This document shows positions 18,034-27,533 of a stretch of 64,000 nucleotides of DNA, piece after piece. A program made the position numbers and the translations under genes. Source of the DNA: Pseudocitrobacter sp913778145 (GTDB taxonomy: Bacteria > Pseudomonadota > Gammaproteobacteria > Enterobacterales > Enterobacteriaceae); assembly GCA_035726825.1 (NCBI GenBank), contig JALNTX010000014.1:1-64000 (forward strand), given 5' to 3'. The notes under the pieces are model-generated. The model was given only the letters and a program-made list of their open reading frames with translations, was not told where the DNA came from and searched no databases. Every line of letters starts with the position of its first letter. Positions within the stretch are counted from its first letter, which is position 1.

Positions 18034-18043
18034 TAACGGTTTT

Positions 18044-18106
18044 GGGCGGCGGCGTTTCGCGAGCCGCCCTACAAATTCGTAAGCCGGGTAACGCTAACAT
18101 CCGGCA
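18044..18106. repeat. REP-like palindromes between mnmG and rsmG
   Basis: A hairpin GGGCGGC...GCCGCCC is followed by CTAC (18044-18075), and a second, degenerate REP unit (GCCGGGTAACGCTAACATCCGGC) follows at about 18084-18106. They are typical enterobacterial intercistronic elements, diverged from the consensus. Confidence 0.6.
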
Positions 18107-18130
18107 AATTATCCCCAACAGGTAACTTTT

Positions 18131-18754
18131 GTGATTAACAAACTCTCTCGTCTGCTGGATGAAGCAGGCATTTCGCTCACCGATCACCAGAAAAATCAGC
18201 TGGTGGCCTATGTCGATATGCTGAACAAATGGAACAAAGCGTACAACCTGACGTCCGTGCGCGATCCTAACGAGATGTTAATTCGACATATTCTGGACAG
18301 CATCGTGGTTGCGCCGCATTTGCAGGGTCAACGCTTTATCGATGTCGGTACGGGCCCTGGATTGCCGGGTATCCCGCTTTCGATCGTGCGTCCTGAATCG
18401 CATTTTACGCTGCTCGACAGCCTCGGTAAGCGTGTACGCTTCCTGCGTCAGGTTCAGCATGAGCTGAAACTGGAAAACATCGCACCGGTGCAGAGCCGTG
18501 TGGAAGAGTTCCCCGCTGAACCGCCGTTTGACGGCGTCATCAGCCGCGCGTTTGCGTCCCTGACCGACATGGTGAGCTGGTGTAAGCACTTACCCGCGGA
18601 AAATGGTCGTTTCTATGCGCTGAAAGGGCAGAGGCCTGATGATGAAATCAGCCTGTTACCGGCTGAATTCTCCGTAGAAAACATCGTTGAACTGCATGTT
18701 CCACACCTCGAAGGCGAACGCCATCTGGTGATTATTAGAACAAACAAAAGTTAA
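18131..18754 (+). CDS. rsmG: 16S rRNA (guanine527-N7)-methyltransferase RsmG
   Basis: A 207-residue SAM-dependent methyltransferase (GidB) that methylates G527 in the 530 loop of 16S rRNA. The SAM-binding motif FIDVGTGPGLPGIPLSIV is at about 74-91. It starts with GTG. It is downstream of mnmG as in E. coli, with a REP-type element between them. Confidence 0.96.
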   Translation: MINKLSRLLDEAGISLTDHQKNQLVAYVDMLNKWNKAYNLTSVRDPNEMLIRHILDSIVVAPHLQGQRFIDVGTGPGLPGIPLSIVRPESHFTLLDSLGKRVRFLRQVQHELKLENIAPVQSRVEEFPAEPPFDGVISRAFASLTDMVSWCKHLPAENGRFYALKGQRPDDEISLLPAEFSVENIVELHVPHLEGERHLVIIRTNKS

Positions 18755-19251
18755 CTTTTATCAAAAAATGTCGGAAAAAACTGACCCGGATTTTGTTAAA
18801 AAGAAGCGACAAAAGCGGTGGAACATTCAGTTACATTTAACGACATTTTAACTGCGAGATATCTGAATTTTAACGTGGCTCTTTTTGTTAACCATTTAAA
18901 TAGTCAACGTGGAAAATATCAGGGTCCTAGCAGTTGATTCGTTGAATGAAACATTGATGTTAATTTTTTATTATAAATGTCAATAAGCTGTATTTATGTT
19001 GTGTGCGTCGTTTTTGAAAAGAGTTGTCTCTAATTGCCTTTAAGATCAAAACGCTGGCAAGTTATGAATTGAGGCTAATCTTATTAGAGCATCATCAAAA
19101 ATGTTTATTATGTGATCTAGAGCACGCTTTATAGTCAGCATTTTCGCGGTATTTGCACTTTTGTTCGATCGTTCACACTTTCACAAAAATCGCGAAAATA
19201 GAGGTGAGGAAAAATATTTAAACATTTATTCACCTTTTTGCTACTTATTGT
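18755..19251 (+). other. Long AT-rich untranslated region before the atp operon
   Basis: About 500 bases without a credible gene on either strand. The segment is strongly AT-rich in contrast to both neighbours. No terminator for rsmG is obvious. The only motif I can name is a CRP-like site at 19111-19126. Confidence 0.6.
19111..19126. promoter_or_regulatory. CRP-like site upstream of atpI
   Basis: TGTGA-TCTAGA-GCACG against TGTGA-N6-TCACA (8 of 10 bases), centred about 167 bases upstream of the expected atp start site. This is far for direct activation, so function is uncertain. Confidence 0.35.
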
Positions 19252-19279
19252 TTGAAATCACGGGGCGTCACCGTATAAT
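19252..19279 (+). promoter_or_regulatory. atp operon promoter
   Basis: The -35 TTGAAA (19252-19257) and -10 TATAAT (19274-19279) are 16 bases apart. Transcription would start about 80 bases before the atpI ATG. The sequence matches the main E. coli atp promoter. Confidence 0.85.
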
Positions 19280-19369
19280 TTGACCGCTTTTTGATGCTTG
19301 ACTCTGAGCCTTAAAGAACGTTTTATACGACACGCGGCATACCTCAAAGGGAGCAGGAGTCATAACGTG

Positions 19370-19750
19370 ATGTCATTGTCGCTCGTGAGTCGAAACGTTG
19401 CTCGTAAGCTTCTGTTCATTCAGCTCCTGGCAGTAATAGCAAGTGGACTGCTGTTCAGCCTCAAAGACCCCTTCTGGGGCATTTCCTCCGCATGCGGAGG
19501 TATGGCAGTATTTCTGCCTAACATGTTGTTTATGATTTTTGCCTGGCGCCACCAGGTACATACACCGGCTAAGGGTCGTGTCGCCTGGACGTTCGCGTTT
19601 GGCGAAGCGTTCAAGGTGTTGGCAATGCTGGTGTTACTGGTCGTGGCGTTGGCGGTTTTGAAGGCGGTATTTTTACCGCTAATCGTGACATGGATTTTGG
19701 TGCTGGTGGTTCAGATACTGGCACCCGCTGTAATTAACAACAAAGGGTAA
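19370..19750 (+). CDS. atpI: ATP synthase protein I (AtpI)
   Basis: A 126-residue inner-membrane protein with four predicted helices. It is the first gene of the atp operon and is not an ATPase subunit; in other bacteria it assists c-ring assembly. The frame can be extended 24 codons upstream, but the ATG at 19370 with GGGAGCAGGAG before it gives the E. coli-length protein MSLSLVSRNVARK. It is followed 8 bases later by atpB. Confidence 0.93.
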   Translation: MSLSLVSRNVARKLLFIQLLAVIASGLLFSLKDPFWGISSACGGMAVFLPNMLFMIFAWRHQVHTPAKGRVAWTFAFGEAFKVLAMLVLLVVALAVLKAVFLPLIVTWILVLVVQILAPAVINNKG

Positions 19751-19758
19751 AAGGCATC

Positions 19759-20574
<816 letters not shown>

Positions 20575-20592
20575 TTTACCAACACTACTACG

Positions 20593-20620
20593 TTTTAACT
20601 GAAACAAACTGGAGACTGTC
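20593..20620 (+). promoter_or_regulatory. atpE translational enhancer and ribosome site
   Basis: The atpB-atpE gap carries a U-rich/A-rich element, TTTTAACTGAAACAAACT (20593-20610), directly followed by GGAG and the atpE ATG at 20621. This is the known E. coli element that raises atpE translation so that the c subunit is made in multiple copies per complex. Confidence 0.85.
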
Positions 20621-20860
<240 letters not shown>

Positions 20861-20921
20861 TAAGCGTTGCTTGAATTAGAGAGCAATATCAGAACGTTAA
20901 CTAGATAAGAGGCATTGTGCT

Positions 20922-21392
20922 GTGAATCTTAACGCAACAATCCTCGGCCAGGCCATCGCGTTTGTCCTGTTTGTTCTGTTCTGCATGAAGTACGTATGGC
21001 CGCCGTTAATGGCTGCCATCGAAAAACGTCAAAAAGAGATTGCTGACGGTCTTGCTTCTGCTGAACGAGCTAAAAAGGATTTGGACCTTGCACAGGCCAA
21101 CGCGACCGACCAGCTGAAAAAAGCGAAAGCGGAAGCCCAGGTTATCATCGAGCAGGCGAACAAACGTCGCGCCCAGATCCTGGACGAAGTGAAAGCTGAA
21201 GCAGAACAGGAACGTACTAAAATCGTGGCGCAGGCTCAGGCGGAAATCGACGCTGAGCGTAAGCGTGCTCGCGAAGAACTGCGTAAGCAAGTTGCTATCC
21301 TGGCTGTTGCTGGCGCCGAGAAGATCATCGAACGTTCCGTGGATGAAGCTGCTAACAGCGACATCGTGGACAAACTTGTCGCTGAACTGTAA
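20922..21392 (+). CDS. atpF: ATP synthase Fo subunit b
   Basis: A 156-residue peripheral stalk subunit with one N-terminal membrane helix (about 5-25) followed by a long, charged, coiled-coil helix rich in Ala, Lys and Glu. The start codon is GTG at 20922. It dimerises and links subunit a to delta and F1. Confidence 0.97.
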   Translation: MNLNATILGQAIAFVLFVLFCMKYVWPPLMAAIEKRQKEIADGLASAERAKKDLDLAQANATDQLKKAKAEAQVIIEQANKRRAQILDEVKAEAEQERTKIVAQAQAEIDAERKRAREELRKQVAILAVAGAEKIIERSVDEAANSDIVDKLVAEL

Positions 21393-21406
21393 GGAGGGAG
21401 GGGCTG

Positions 21407-21940
21407 ATGTCTGAATTTGTTACTGTAGCTCGCCCCTACGCCAAAGCAGCTTTTGACTTTGCCGTCGAACACAACAGTGTAGATCGCTGGCAGGACATGC
21501 TGGCGTTTACCGCTGAAGTGACGAAAAACGAACAAATGGCAGAGCTTCTGTCTGGCGCGATGGCGCCGGAAACGCTCGCTAAGTCGTTTATCGCCGTCTG
21601 CGGTGAGCAACTGGACGAAAACGGCCAGAACCTGATTAAGGTTATGGCTGAGAATGGTCGTCTGAGAGTGCTCCCGGATGTTCTCGAGCAGTTCATTCAT
21701 TTACGTGCCGCCAGCGAGGCGGTTGCCGAAGTCGAAGTGACTTCCGCGACAGCACTGAGTGAAGAACAGCTTGCGAAAATCAGCGCAGCGATGGAAAAAC
21801 GTCTGTCACGCAAAGTGAAGCTGAATTGCAATATCGATAAGTCTGTAATGGCAGGCATTATCATCCGTTCGGGTGATATGGTCATTGATGGCAGCGTACG
21901 CGGCCGTCTTGAACGCCTTGCAGACGTCTTGCAGTCTTAA
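21407..21940 (+). CDS. atpH: ATP synthase F1 subunit delta
   Basis: A 177-residue OSCP/delta-family subunit that joins the b dimer to the top of the alpha3beta3 head. The C-terminal signature VMAGIIIRSGDMVIDGSVRG is at about 146-165. A strong AAGGAGG ribosome site overlaps the end of atpF. Confidence 0.97.
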   Translation: MSEFVTVARPYAKAAFDFAVEHNSVDRWQDMLAFTAEVTKNEQMAELLSGAMAPETLAKSFIAVCGEQLDENGQNLIKVMAENGRLRVLPDVLEQFIHLRAASEAVAEVEVTSATALSEEQLAKISAAMEKRLSRKVKLNCNIDKSVMAGIIIRSGDMVIDGSVRGRLERLADVLQS

Positions 21941-21952
21941 GGGGACTGGAGC

Positions 21953-23494
21953 ATGCAACTGAATTCCACCGAAATCAGCGAACTGATCAAGCAGCGCATT
22001 GCTCAGTTCAGTGTTGTGAGTGAAGCTCACAACGAAGGTACTATTGTTTCTGTAAGTGACGGTGTTATCCGCATCCACGGCCTGGCCGATTGTATGCAGG
22101 GTGAAATGATTTCCCTGCCGGGTAACCGTTACGCTATCGCACTGAACCTGGAGCGCGACTCTGTTGGTGCAGTAGTAATGGGTCCGTATGCTGACCTTGC
22201 CGAAGGCATGAAAGTTAAGTGTACTGGTCGTATCCTGGAAGTTCCGGTTGGCCGTGGCCTGCTGGGTCGTGTGGTTAACACCCTGGGTGCGCCAATCGAC
22301 GGTAAAGGTGCGCTGGATAACGACGGCTTCTCCGCTGTTGAAGCTATCGCGCCGGGCGTTATCGAACGTCAGTCCGTTGATCAGCCAGTACAGACTGGTT
22401 ATAAGTCCGTTGATGCCATGATCCCAATCGGTCGTGGTCAGCGTGAACTGATCATCGGTGACCGTCAGACCGGTAAAACTGCGCTGGCAATCGATGCCAT
22501 CATCAACCAGCGTGATTCCGGTATCAAATGTGTCTACGTTGCTATCGGTCAGAAAGCGTCCACCATCTCTAACGTGGTACGTAAACTGGAAGAACACGGC
22601 GCGCTGGCTAACACCATCGTTGTTGTGGCAACCGCGTCTGAATCCGCTGCACTGCAATACCTGGCGCCGTATGCCGGTTGCGCAATGGGCGAATACTTCC
22701 GTGACCGTGGTGAAGATGCGCTGATCATTTATGATGACCTGTCTAAACAGGCTGTCGCATACCGTCAGATTTCCCTGCTGCTCCGTCGTCCGCCAGGACG
22801 TGAAGCATTCCCGGGCGACGTATTCTACCTGCACTCCCGTCTGCTGGAGCGTGCTGCGCGTGTTAACGCCGAATACGTTGAAGCCTTCACCAAAGGTGAA
22901 GTGAAAGGGAAAACCGGCTCTCTGACCGCTCTGCCGATTATCGAAACCCAGGCGGGTGACGTTTCTGCGTTCGTTCCGACTAACGTAATTTCTATTACCG
23001 ATGGTCAGATCTTCCTGGAAACCAACCTGTTTAACGCCGGTATTCGTCCTGCGGTTAACCCGGGTATCTCCGTATCCCGTGTAGGTGGTGCAGCGCAGAC
23101 CAAGATCATGAAAAAACTGTCCGGTGGTATTCGTACCGCGCTGGCGCAGTATCGTGAACTGGCGGCGTTCTCCCAGTTTGCATCCGACCTTGACGATGCA
23201 ACCCGTAAGCAGCTTGACCACGGTCAGAAAGTGACCGAACTGCTGAAACAGAAACAGTATGCGCCGATGTCCGTTGCGCAGCAGTCTCTGGTTCTGTTCG
23301 CAGCAGAACGTGGTTACCTGGCAGATGTTGAATTGTCGAAAATCGGTAGCTTCGAAGCCGCTCTGCTGGCTTACGTCGACCGTGATCACGCTCCACTGAT
23401 GCAAGAGATCAACCAGTCCGGTGGCTATAACGACGAAATCGAAGGCAAGCTGAAAGGCATCCTCGATTCCTTCAAAGCAACCCAATCCTGGTAA
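21953..23494 (+). CDS. atpA: ATP synthase F1 subunit alpha
   Basis: A 513-residue non-catalytic nucleotide-binding subunit. Walker A is GDRQTGKT (169-176), the C-terminal signature begins PAVNPGISVSRVGG, and the arginine finger lies there. An antisense open frame of over 500 codons across this gene is a codon-bias shadow. Confidence 0.98.
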   Translation: MQLNSTEISELIKQRIAQFSVVSEAHNEGTIVSVSDGVIRIHGLADCMQGEMISLPGNRYAIALNLERDSVGAVVMGPYADLAEGMKVKCTGRILEVPVGRGLLGRVVNTLGAPIDGKGALDNDGFSAVEAIAPGVIERQSVDQPVQTGYKSVDAMIPIGRGQRELIIGDRQTGKTALAIDAIINQRDSGIKCVYVAIGQKASTISNVVRKLEEHGALANTIVVVATASESAALQYLAPYAGCAMGEYFRDRGEDALIIYDDLSKQAVAYRQISLLLRRPPGREAFPGDVFYLHSRLLERAARVNAEYVEAFTKGEVKGKTGSLTALPIIETQAGDVSAFVPTNVISITDGQIFLETNLFNAGIRPAVNPGISVSRVGGAAQTKIMKKLSGGIRTALAQYRELAAFSQFASDLDDATRKQLDHGQKVTELLKQKQYAPMSVAQQSLVLFAAERGYLADVELSKIGSFEAALLAYVDRDHAPLMQEINQSGGYNDEIEGKLKGILDSFKATQSW

Positions 23495-23544
23495 CGTCTG
23501 GTGGCCTGCCCTAAGGCAGGCCGCAAGGCATTGAGGAGAAGCTC

Positions 23545-24408
23545 ATGGCCGGCGCAAAAGAGATACGTAGTAAGATCGCAAGCGTCCAGAACACGCAGAA
23601 GATCACTAAAGCGATGGAAATGGTCGCCGCTTCCAAAATGCGTAAATCGCAGGAACGTATGGCGGCCAGCCGTCCTTATGCAGAAACCATGCGCAAAGTG
23701 ATTGGTCACCTTGCAAACGGTAATCTGGAATATAAGCACCCGTACCTGGAAGAACGCGACGTTAAACGCGTGGGCTACCTGGTGGTGTCGACAGACCGTG
23801 GTCTGTGTGGTGGCTTGAACATTAACCTGTTCAAAAAAATTCTGGCGGAAATGAAAGGTTGGTCTGATAAAGGCGTTCAGTGCGATATCGCAATGATCGG
23901 CTCTAAAGGCGTCTCTTTCTTCAATTCCGTTGGCGGCAACATCGTCGCGCAGGTCACTGGCATGGGGGATAACCCTTCCCTGTCCGAACTGATCGGCCCG
24001 GTAAAAGTGATGTTGCAGGCTTACGATGAAGGCCGTCTGGACAAGCTTTATATTGTAAACAACAAATTTATCAACACCATGTCTCAGGTTCCTACCATCA
24101 CTCAGCTGCTGCCGCTGCCTGCGTCAGAAGATGAGGATCTGAAGCGTAAATCCTGGGATTACCTGTATGAACCCGATCCGAAAGCGCTGCTGGATACCCT
24201 CCTGCGCCGCTACGTAGAGTCTCAGGTTTATCAAGGTGTTGTAGAAAACCTGGCCAGCGAGCAGGCCGCACGTATGGTGGCGATGAAAGCCGCGACCGAC
24301 AATGGCGGCAGCCTGATCAAAGAGCTGCAGTTGGTATACAACAAAGCTCGTCAGGCCAGCATTACTCAGGAACTCACCGAGATCGTCGGTGGTGCATCCG
24401 CGGTATAA
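23545..24408 (+). CDS. atpG: ATP synthase F1 subunit gamma
   Basis: A 287-residue rotor shaft subunit. The N-terminal helix MAGAKEIRSKIASVQNTQKI and the C-terminal helix with the signature ITQELTEIVGGA form the coiled coil inside the head. Confidence 0.98.
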   Translation: MAGAKEIRSKIASVQNTQKITKAMEMVAASKMRKSQERMAASRPYAETMRKVIGHLANGNLEYKHPYLEERDVKRVGYLVVSTDRGLCGGLNINLFKKILAEMKGWSDKGVQCDIAMIGSKGVSFFNSVGGNIVAQVTGMGDNPSLSELIGPVKVMLQAYDEGRLDKLYIVNNKFINTMSQVPTITQLLPLPASEDEDLKRKSWDYLYEPDPKALLDTLLRRYVESQVYQGVVENLASEQAARMVAMKAATDNGGSLIKELQLVYNKARQASITQELTEIVGGASAV

Positions 24409-24434
24409 CCAGGTTAATTCGTAGAGGATTCAAG

Positions 24435-25817
24435 ATGGCTACTGGAAAAATTGTCCAGGTAATCGGCGCCGTAGTTGACGTCGAATTCCCTCAGGATGCC
24501 GTACCGCGCGTGTACGAAGCTCTTGAGGTACAGAATGGTAATGAAGTGCTGGTGCTGGAAGTTCAGCAGCAGCTCGGCGGCGGTATCGTGCGTACCATCG
24601 CAATGGGTTCTTCTGACGGCCTGCGCCGTGGTCTGGATGTAAAAGACCTCGAGCACCCGATCGAAGTCCCGGTAGGTAAAGCAACACTGGGTCGTATCAT
24701 GAACGTACTGGGTCAACCGGTTGACATGAAAGGCGACATCGGTGAAGAAGAGCGTTGGGCTATCCACCGCGCAGCACCGTCCTATGAAGAGCTGTCAAAC
24801 TCACAGGAACTGCTGGAAACCGGTATCAAAGTAATCGACCTGATGTGTCCGTTCGCTAAGGGCGGTAAAGTGGGTCTGTTCGGTGGTGCGGGTGTAGGTA
24901 AAACCGTAAACATGATGGAGCTCATTCGTAACATCGCGATCGAGCACTCCGGTTACTCTGTGTTTGCGGGCGTAGGTGAACGTACTCGTGAGGGTAACGA
25001 CTTCTACCACGAAATGACCGAATCCAACGTTATCGATAAAGTATCCCTGGTGTATGGCCAGATGAACGAGCCGCCGGGAAACCGTCTGCGCGTTGCACTG
25101 ACCGGCCTGACCATGGCTGAGAAATTCCGTGACGAAGGCCGTGACGTACTGCTGTTCGTCGATAACATCTATCGTTATACCCTGGCCGGTACGGAAGTAT
25201 CCGCACTGCTGGGTCGTATGCCTTCAGCGGTAGGTTATCAGCCGACCCTGGCGGAAGAGATGGGTGTTCTTCAGGAACGTATCACCTCCACCAAAACCGG
25301 TTCTATCACCTCCGTACAGGCGGTATACGTACCTGCGGATGACTTGACTGACCCATCACCAGCAACCACCTTTGCGCACTTAGACGCAACCGTGGTACTG
25401 AGCCGTCAGATCGCGTCTCTGGGTATCTACCCGGCCGTTGACCCGCTGGACTCCACCAGCCGTCAGCTGGATCCGCTGGTTGTTGGTCAGGAACACTACG
25501 ACACTGCGCGTGGCGTTCAGTCCATCCTGCAGCGTTATCAGGAACTGAAAGACATCATCGCTATCCTGGGTATGGATGAGCTGTCTGAAGAAGATAAACT
25601 GGTGGTAGCACGCGCGCGTAAAATTCAGCGCTTCCTGTCCCAGCCGTTCTTCGTAGCGGAAGTATTCACCGGTTCTCCGGGTAAATACGTTTCCCTGAAA
25701 GACACCATCCGTGGCTTTAAAGGCATCATGGACGGCGAATACGATCACCTGCCAGAGCAGGCGTTCTACATGGTCGGTTCCATCGACGAAGCCGTGGAAA
25801 AAGCCAAAAAACTTTAA
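24435..25817 (+). CDS. atpD: ATP synthase F1 subunit beta
   Basis: The 460-residue catalytic subunit. Walker A GGAGVGKT is at 150-157, and the catalytic Glu and Arg lie in GERTREGNDFYHEM. The family signature PAVDPLDSTS is also present. The length equals the E. coli protein. Confidence 0.98.
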   Translation: MATGKIVQVIGAVVDVEFPQDAVPRVYEALEVQNGNEVLVLEVQQQLGGGIVRTIAMGSSDGLRRGLDVKDLEHPIEVPVGKATLGRIMNVLGQPVDMKGDIGEEERWAIHRAAPSYEELSNSQELLETGIKVIDLMCPFAKGGKVGLFGGAGVGKTVNMMELIRNIAIEHSGYSVFAGVGERTREGNDFYHEMTESNVIDKVSLVYGQMNEPPGNRLRVALTGLTMAEKFRDEGRDVLLFVDNIYRYTLAGTEVSALLGRMPSAVGYQPTLAEEMGVLQERITSTKTGSITSVQAVYVPADDLTDPSPATTFAHLDATVVLSRQIASLGIYPAVDPLDSTSRQLDPLVVGQEHYDTARGVQSILQRYQELKDIIAILGMDELSEEDKLVVARARKIQRFLSQPFFVAEVFTGSPGKYVSLKDTIRGFKGIMDGEYDHLPEQAFYMVGSIDEAVEKAKKL

Positions 25818-25837
25818 CGCCTTAATCGGAGGGTGAT

Positions 25838-26257
25838 ATGGCAATGACTTACCACCTGGACGTCGTCAGCGCAGAGCAACAAATGTTCTCTGGTCTGGTC
25901 GAGAAAATCCAGGTAACGGGTAGCGAAGGTGAACTGGGTATTTACCCGGGTCACGCCCCGCTGCTCACCGCCATTAAGCCTGGTATGATCCGCATCGTGA
26001 AACAGCACGGTCATGAAGAGTTTATCTACCTGTCTGGCGGCATTCTTGAAGTGCAGCCTGGTAGCACGACCGTTCTGGCTGATACCGCCATTCGTGGCCA
26101 GGATCTCGACGAAGCGCGAGCCCTGGAAGCGAAACGCAAAGCGGAAGAGCACATTAAGAGCTCTCACGGCGACGTGGATTACGCTCAGGCGTCTGCGGAA
26201 CTGGCCAAAGCGATCGCGCAGCTGCGCGTTATCGAGCTGACCAAGAAAGCGATGTAA
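25838..26257 (+). CDS. atpC: ATP synthase F1 subunit epsilon
   Basis: A 139-residue subunit with an N-terminal beta sandwich (1-85) and a C-terminal helical hairpin that can inhibit ATP hydrolysis. It is the last gene of the atp operon, with a strong terminator 21 bases later. Confidence 0.97.
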   Translation: MAMTYHLDVVSAEQQMFSGLVEKIQVTGSEGELGIYPGHAPLLTAIKPGMIRIVKQHGHEEFIYLSGGILEVQPGSTTVLADTAIRGQDLDEARALEAKRKAEEHIKSSHGDVDYAQASAELAKAIAQLRVIELTKKAM

Positions 26258-26278
26258 CACCGGCTTGAAAAGTCTAAA

Positions 26279-26309
26279 AGCCAGTCTGGTTTCCAGACTG
26301 GCTTTTTTT
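26279..26309 (+). terminator. atp operon terminator
   Basis: A perfect 11-base-pair stem (AGCCAGTCTGG / CCAGACTGGCT) with a TTT loop, followed by a run of seven T. Confidence 0.95.
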
Positions 26310-26424
26310 ATGATTGTGACCCGTTATATACAAAATATTTATTAATATTCAAAAAGTTACCCGATCCCATCAACGCTAATTGTCACCCTCTCGACGCAGT
26401 GCTATTTTGTCTCGTATGTAACTA

Positions 26425-26436
26425 TTACAGCTGTAA
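26425..26436. promoter_or_regulatory. Palindrome upstream of the Bax-inhibitor-1-type gene
   Basis: TTACAGCTGTAA is a perfect 12-base palindrome 20 bases before the ATG at 26457, and near-symmetry extends outward (CTA...TAG). It sits where an operator would overlap the start of transcription. No regulator is suggested by the context. Confidence 0.3.
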
Positions 26437-26456
26437 CTATATGAGGGATCATTAGC

Positions 26457-27155
26457 ATGTCATTTAAACCGTTATTTGAAGGCCCGCAATCTGCTCGTCA
26501 GACTGACCGCGCTACGTTTATTCGCCAAACCTACATTCACCTTGCCGTTTCGGTGCTGGGCTTTATTTTGCTGAGCGCTGTGTTTATGAATCAGGGCGTG
26601 GGCGAGATGATGCTGGCAAAACTGGCCGCGGGCGGTCGTTATGGCTGGCTGGTGGTACTGGGGGCATTTATGCTGGTGAGCATGCTGGCGACGCGTCTCG
26701 CCGATAACGTGGCATCAGACAATACCCAGCAGATTGGTCTTGGGATTTACGTGCTCGCCGAAGCGTTAATCTTCGCGCCGTTGCTCACCATGGCCAGATA
26801 CATCAACCCGGACATCATCCCATCCGCTGCGATTACTACGTTGCTGCTGGTGTGCGGCCTGACCTTTACCGCCTTCACCACGCGTAAAGACTTTTCTTTT
26901 ATGCGCTCTTTTTTGACGATGGCGAGCTTTATCGCGCTGGGCGCTATTGTGGCGAGCGTGATACTCGGGTTCTCTCTTGGCATTTGGTTCAGTGCCGCGA
27001 TGGTGCTGCTGTGCGCGGGGTTCATTCTGTACGATACGTCTAACATCATTCACCACTATCCAACCAACCGTCCTGCGGGCGCGGCGCTGCATCTGTTTGC
27101 GTCAATTGCCACGATGTTCTGGTATGTTCTGCGTCTGTTTATGTCACGTAACTGA
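26457..27155 (+). CDS. Bax inhibitor-1 (BI-1/YccA) family membrane protein
   Basis: A 232-residue protein with a short cytoplasmic N-terminus and seven predicted membrane helices. The last-helix region GFILYDTSNIIHHYP (about 188-202) includes Asp193. It matches the motif of BI-1 family proteins, in which two buried acidic residues control a pH-sensitive calcium leak (shown for Bacillus YetJ); the related E. coli YccA modulates FtsH. The middle motif TTRKDFSFM is also a family feature. It stands alone after the atp terminator, with its own ribosome site (GAGGG) and a palindrome upstream. No homologue lies at this site in E. coli K-12. The actual role here is unknown. Confidence 0.8.
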   Translation: MSFKPLFEGPQSARQTDRATFIRQTYIHLAVSVLGFILLSAVFMNQGVGEMMLAKLAAGGRYGWLVVLGAFMLVSMLATRLADNVASDNTQQIGLGIYVLAEALIFAPLLTMARYINPDIIPSAAITTLLLVCGLTFTAFTTRKDFSFMRSFLTMASFIALGAIVASVILGFSLGIWFSAAMVLLCAGFILYDTSNIIHHYPTNRPAGAALHLFASIATMFWYVLRLFMSRN

Positions 27156-27161
27156 GTGGAT

Positions 27162-27193
27162 GCGGTAAAGCGTGCTCAAGCAGGTTTTACCGC
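27162..27193 (+). terminator. Possible terminator after the BI-1-type gene
   Basis: Arms GCGGTAAA (27162-27169) and TTTACCGC (27186-27193) are separated by 16 bases and followed by ACTGTTT. It begins 7 bases after the stop codon. The long loop and weak T run make it only a moderate candidate. Confidence 0.5.
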
Positions 27194-27236
27194 ACTGTTT
27201 CAATTTGCCTGAAACTGAAAAGGAGTTTTGATATTT

Positions 27237-27252
27237 TGTGATGAGCATCACA
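27237..27252. promoter_or_regulatory. Perfect CRP-type site, upstream copy
   Basis: TGTGA-TGAGCA-TCACA matches the CRP consensus core at all 10 positions. The symmetry extends further: arms TTTTGTGATG and CATCACAAAA are exact inverted copies around AG. Confidence 0.8.
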
Positions 27253-27258
27253 AAAACG

Positions 27259-27287
27259 TTGATCGTTTAAAAAATGAGGCGTAGACT
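27259..27287 (+). promoter_or_regulatory. Putative promoter of the small transcript
   Basis: TTGATC (27259-27264) and TAGACT (27282-27287) are exactly 17 bases apart, between the two CRP-type palindromes. The start would be near 27294, inside the second palindrome. A later -10 such as TTATCT (27314-27319) is an alternative. Confidence 0.45.
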
Positions 27288-27293
27288 TATTTT

Positions 27294-27309
27294 TGTGAGT
27301 TGAGTCACA
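27294..27309. promoter_or_regulatory. Perfect CRP-type site, downstream copy
   Basis: TGTGA-GTTGAG-TCACA again matches all 10 core bases. Its arms TTTTTGTGA and TCACAAAAA are exact inverted copies. Its centre is 57 bases from that of the first site and 37 bases before the small ORF. Confidence 0.8.
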
Positions 27310-27337
27310 AAAATTATCTTCCTACAAAGGTGCTATC

Positions 27338-27409
27338 ATGAAACTGATCAACAAAATCATCGCTCTTTTCAGCTCAATGAATATCTCTTTCGGTACTATC
27401 AACCACTAA
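27338..27409 (+). CDS. Putative 23-residue amphipathic small protein
   Basis: An ATG preceded by AAAGG (SD-like, 7 bases upstream) opens 23 codons. The peptide begins MKLINKIIALFS and ends in a polar tail with one His. The N-terminal half would form an amphipathic, two-lysine membrane-associating helix. It is flanked upstream by two perfect CRP-type palindromes and followed by a strong terminator at 27508-27533, so it probably belongs to a discrete transcript of about 240 bases. I do not recognise the peptide. The arrangement recalls CRP-controlled dual-function RNAs such as E. coli AzuCR, but that is only an analogy. It could instead be an sRNA whose short frame is accidental. Confidence 0.5.
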   Translation: MKLINKIIALFSSMNISFGTINH

Positions 27410-27415
27410 GGTTGC

Positions 27416-27490
27416 ATGGCTGAAAGCCTCGTTTGCTGTGTTTCGTTTTGCGCTGTACCGCTAACTAAAACCACAACACATGCGGTGTGA
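27416..27490 (+). CDS. Possible second 24-codon frame in the same small transcript
   Basis: Seven bases after the first small ORF, an ATG with AAGG just upstream opens 24 codons (MAESLVCCVSFC...) ending in TGA. The peptide has three cysteines and no clear domain. It may be chance; the hairpin GGCT-GAA-AGCC at 27418-27428 overlaps its start, which argues that this stretch is structured RNA. Confidence 0.15.
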   Translation: MAESLVCCVSFCAVPLTKTTTHAV

Positions 27491-27507
27491 ACGAGAACCA
27501 AACGAAG

Positions 27508-27533
27508 AAGGTCGCCTGATGGCGACCTTTTTG
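27508..27533 (+). terminator. Terminator of the small transcript
   Basis: A perfect 9-base-pair stem (AAGGTCGCC / GGCGACCTT) with a TGAT loop followed by T's on the plus strand. It lies just past the 3' end of the convergent pelX-type gene and may also act on that transcript, though the minus-strand tail (CTTCTTCG) is a weaker T run. Confidence 0.88.

Noticed and set aside
21806..23485. Minus-strand open frame of 559 codons
   Set aside because: It is antisense to atpA and atpH, has no family resemblance or ribosome site, and results from the codon bias of highly expressed genes.
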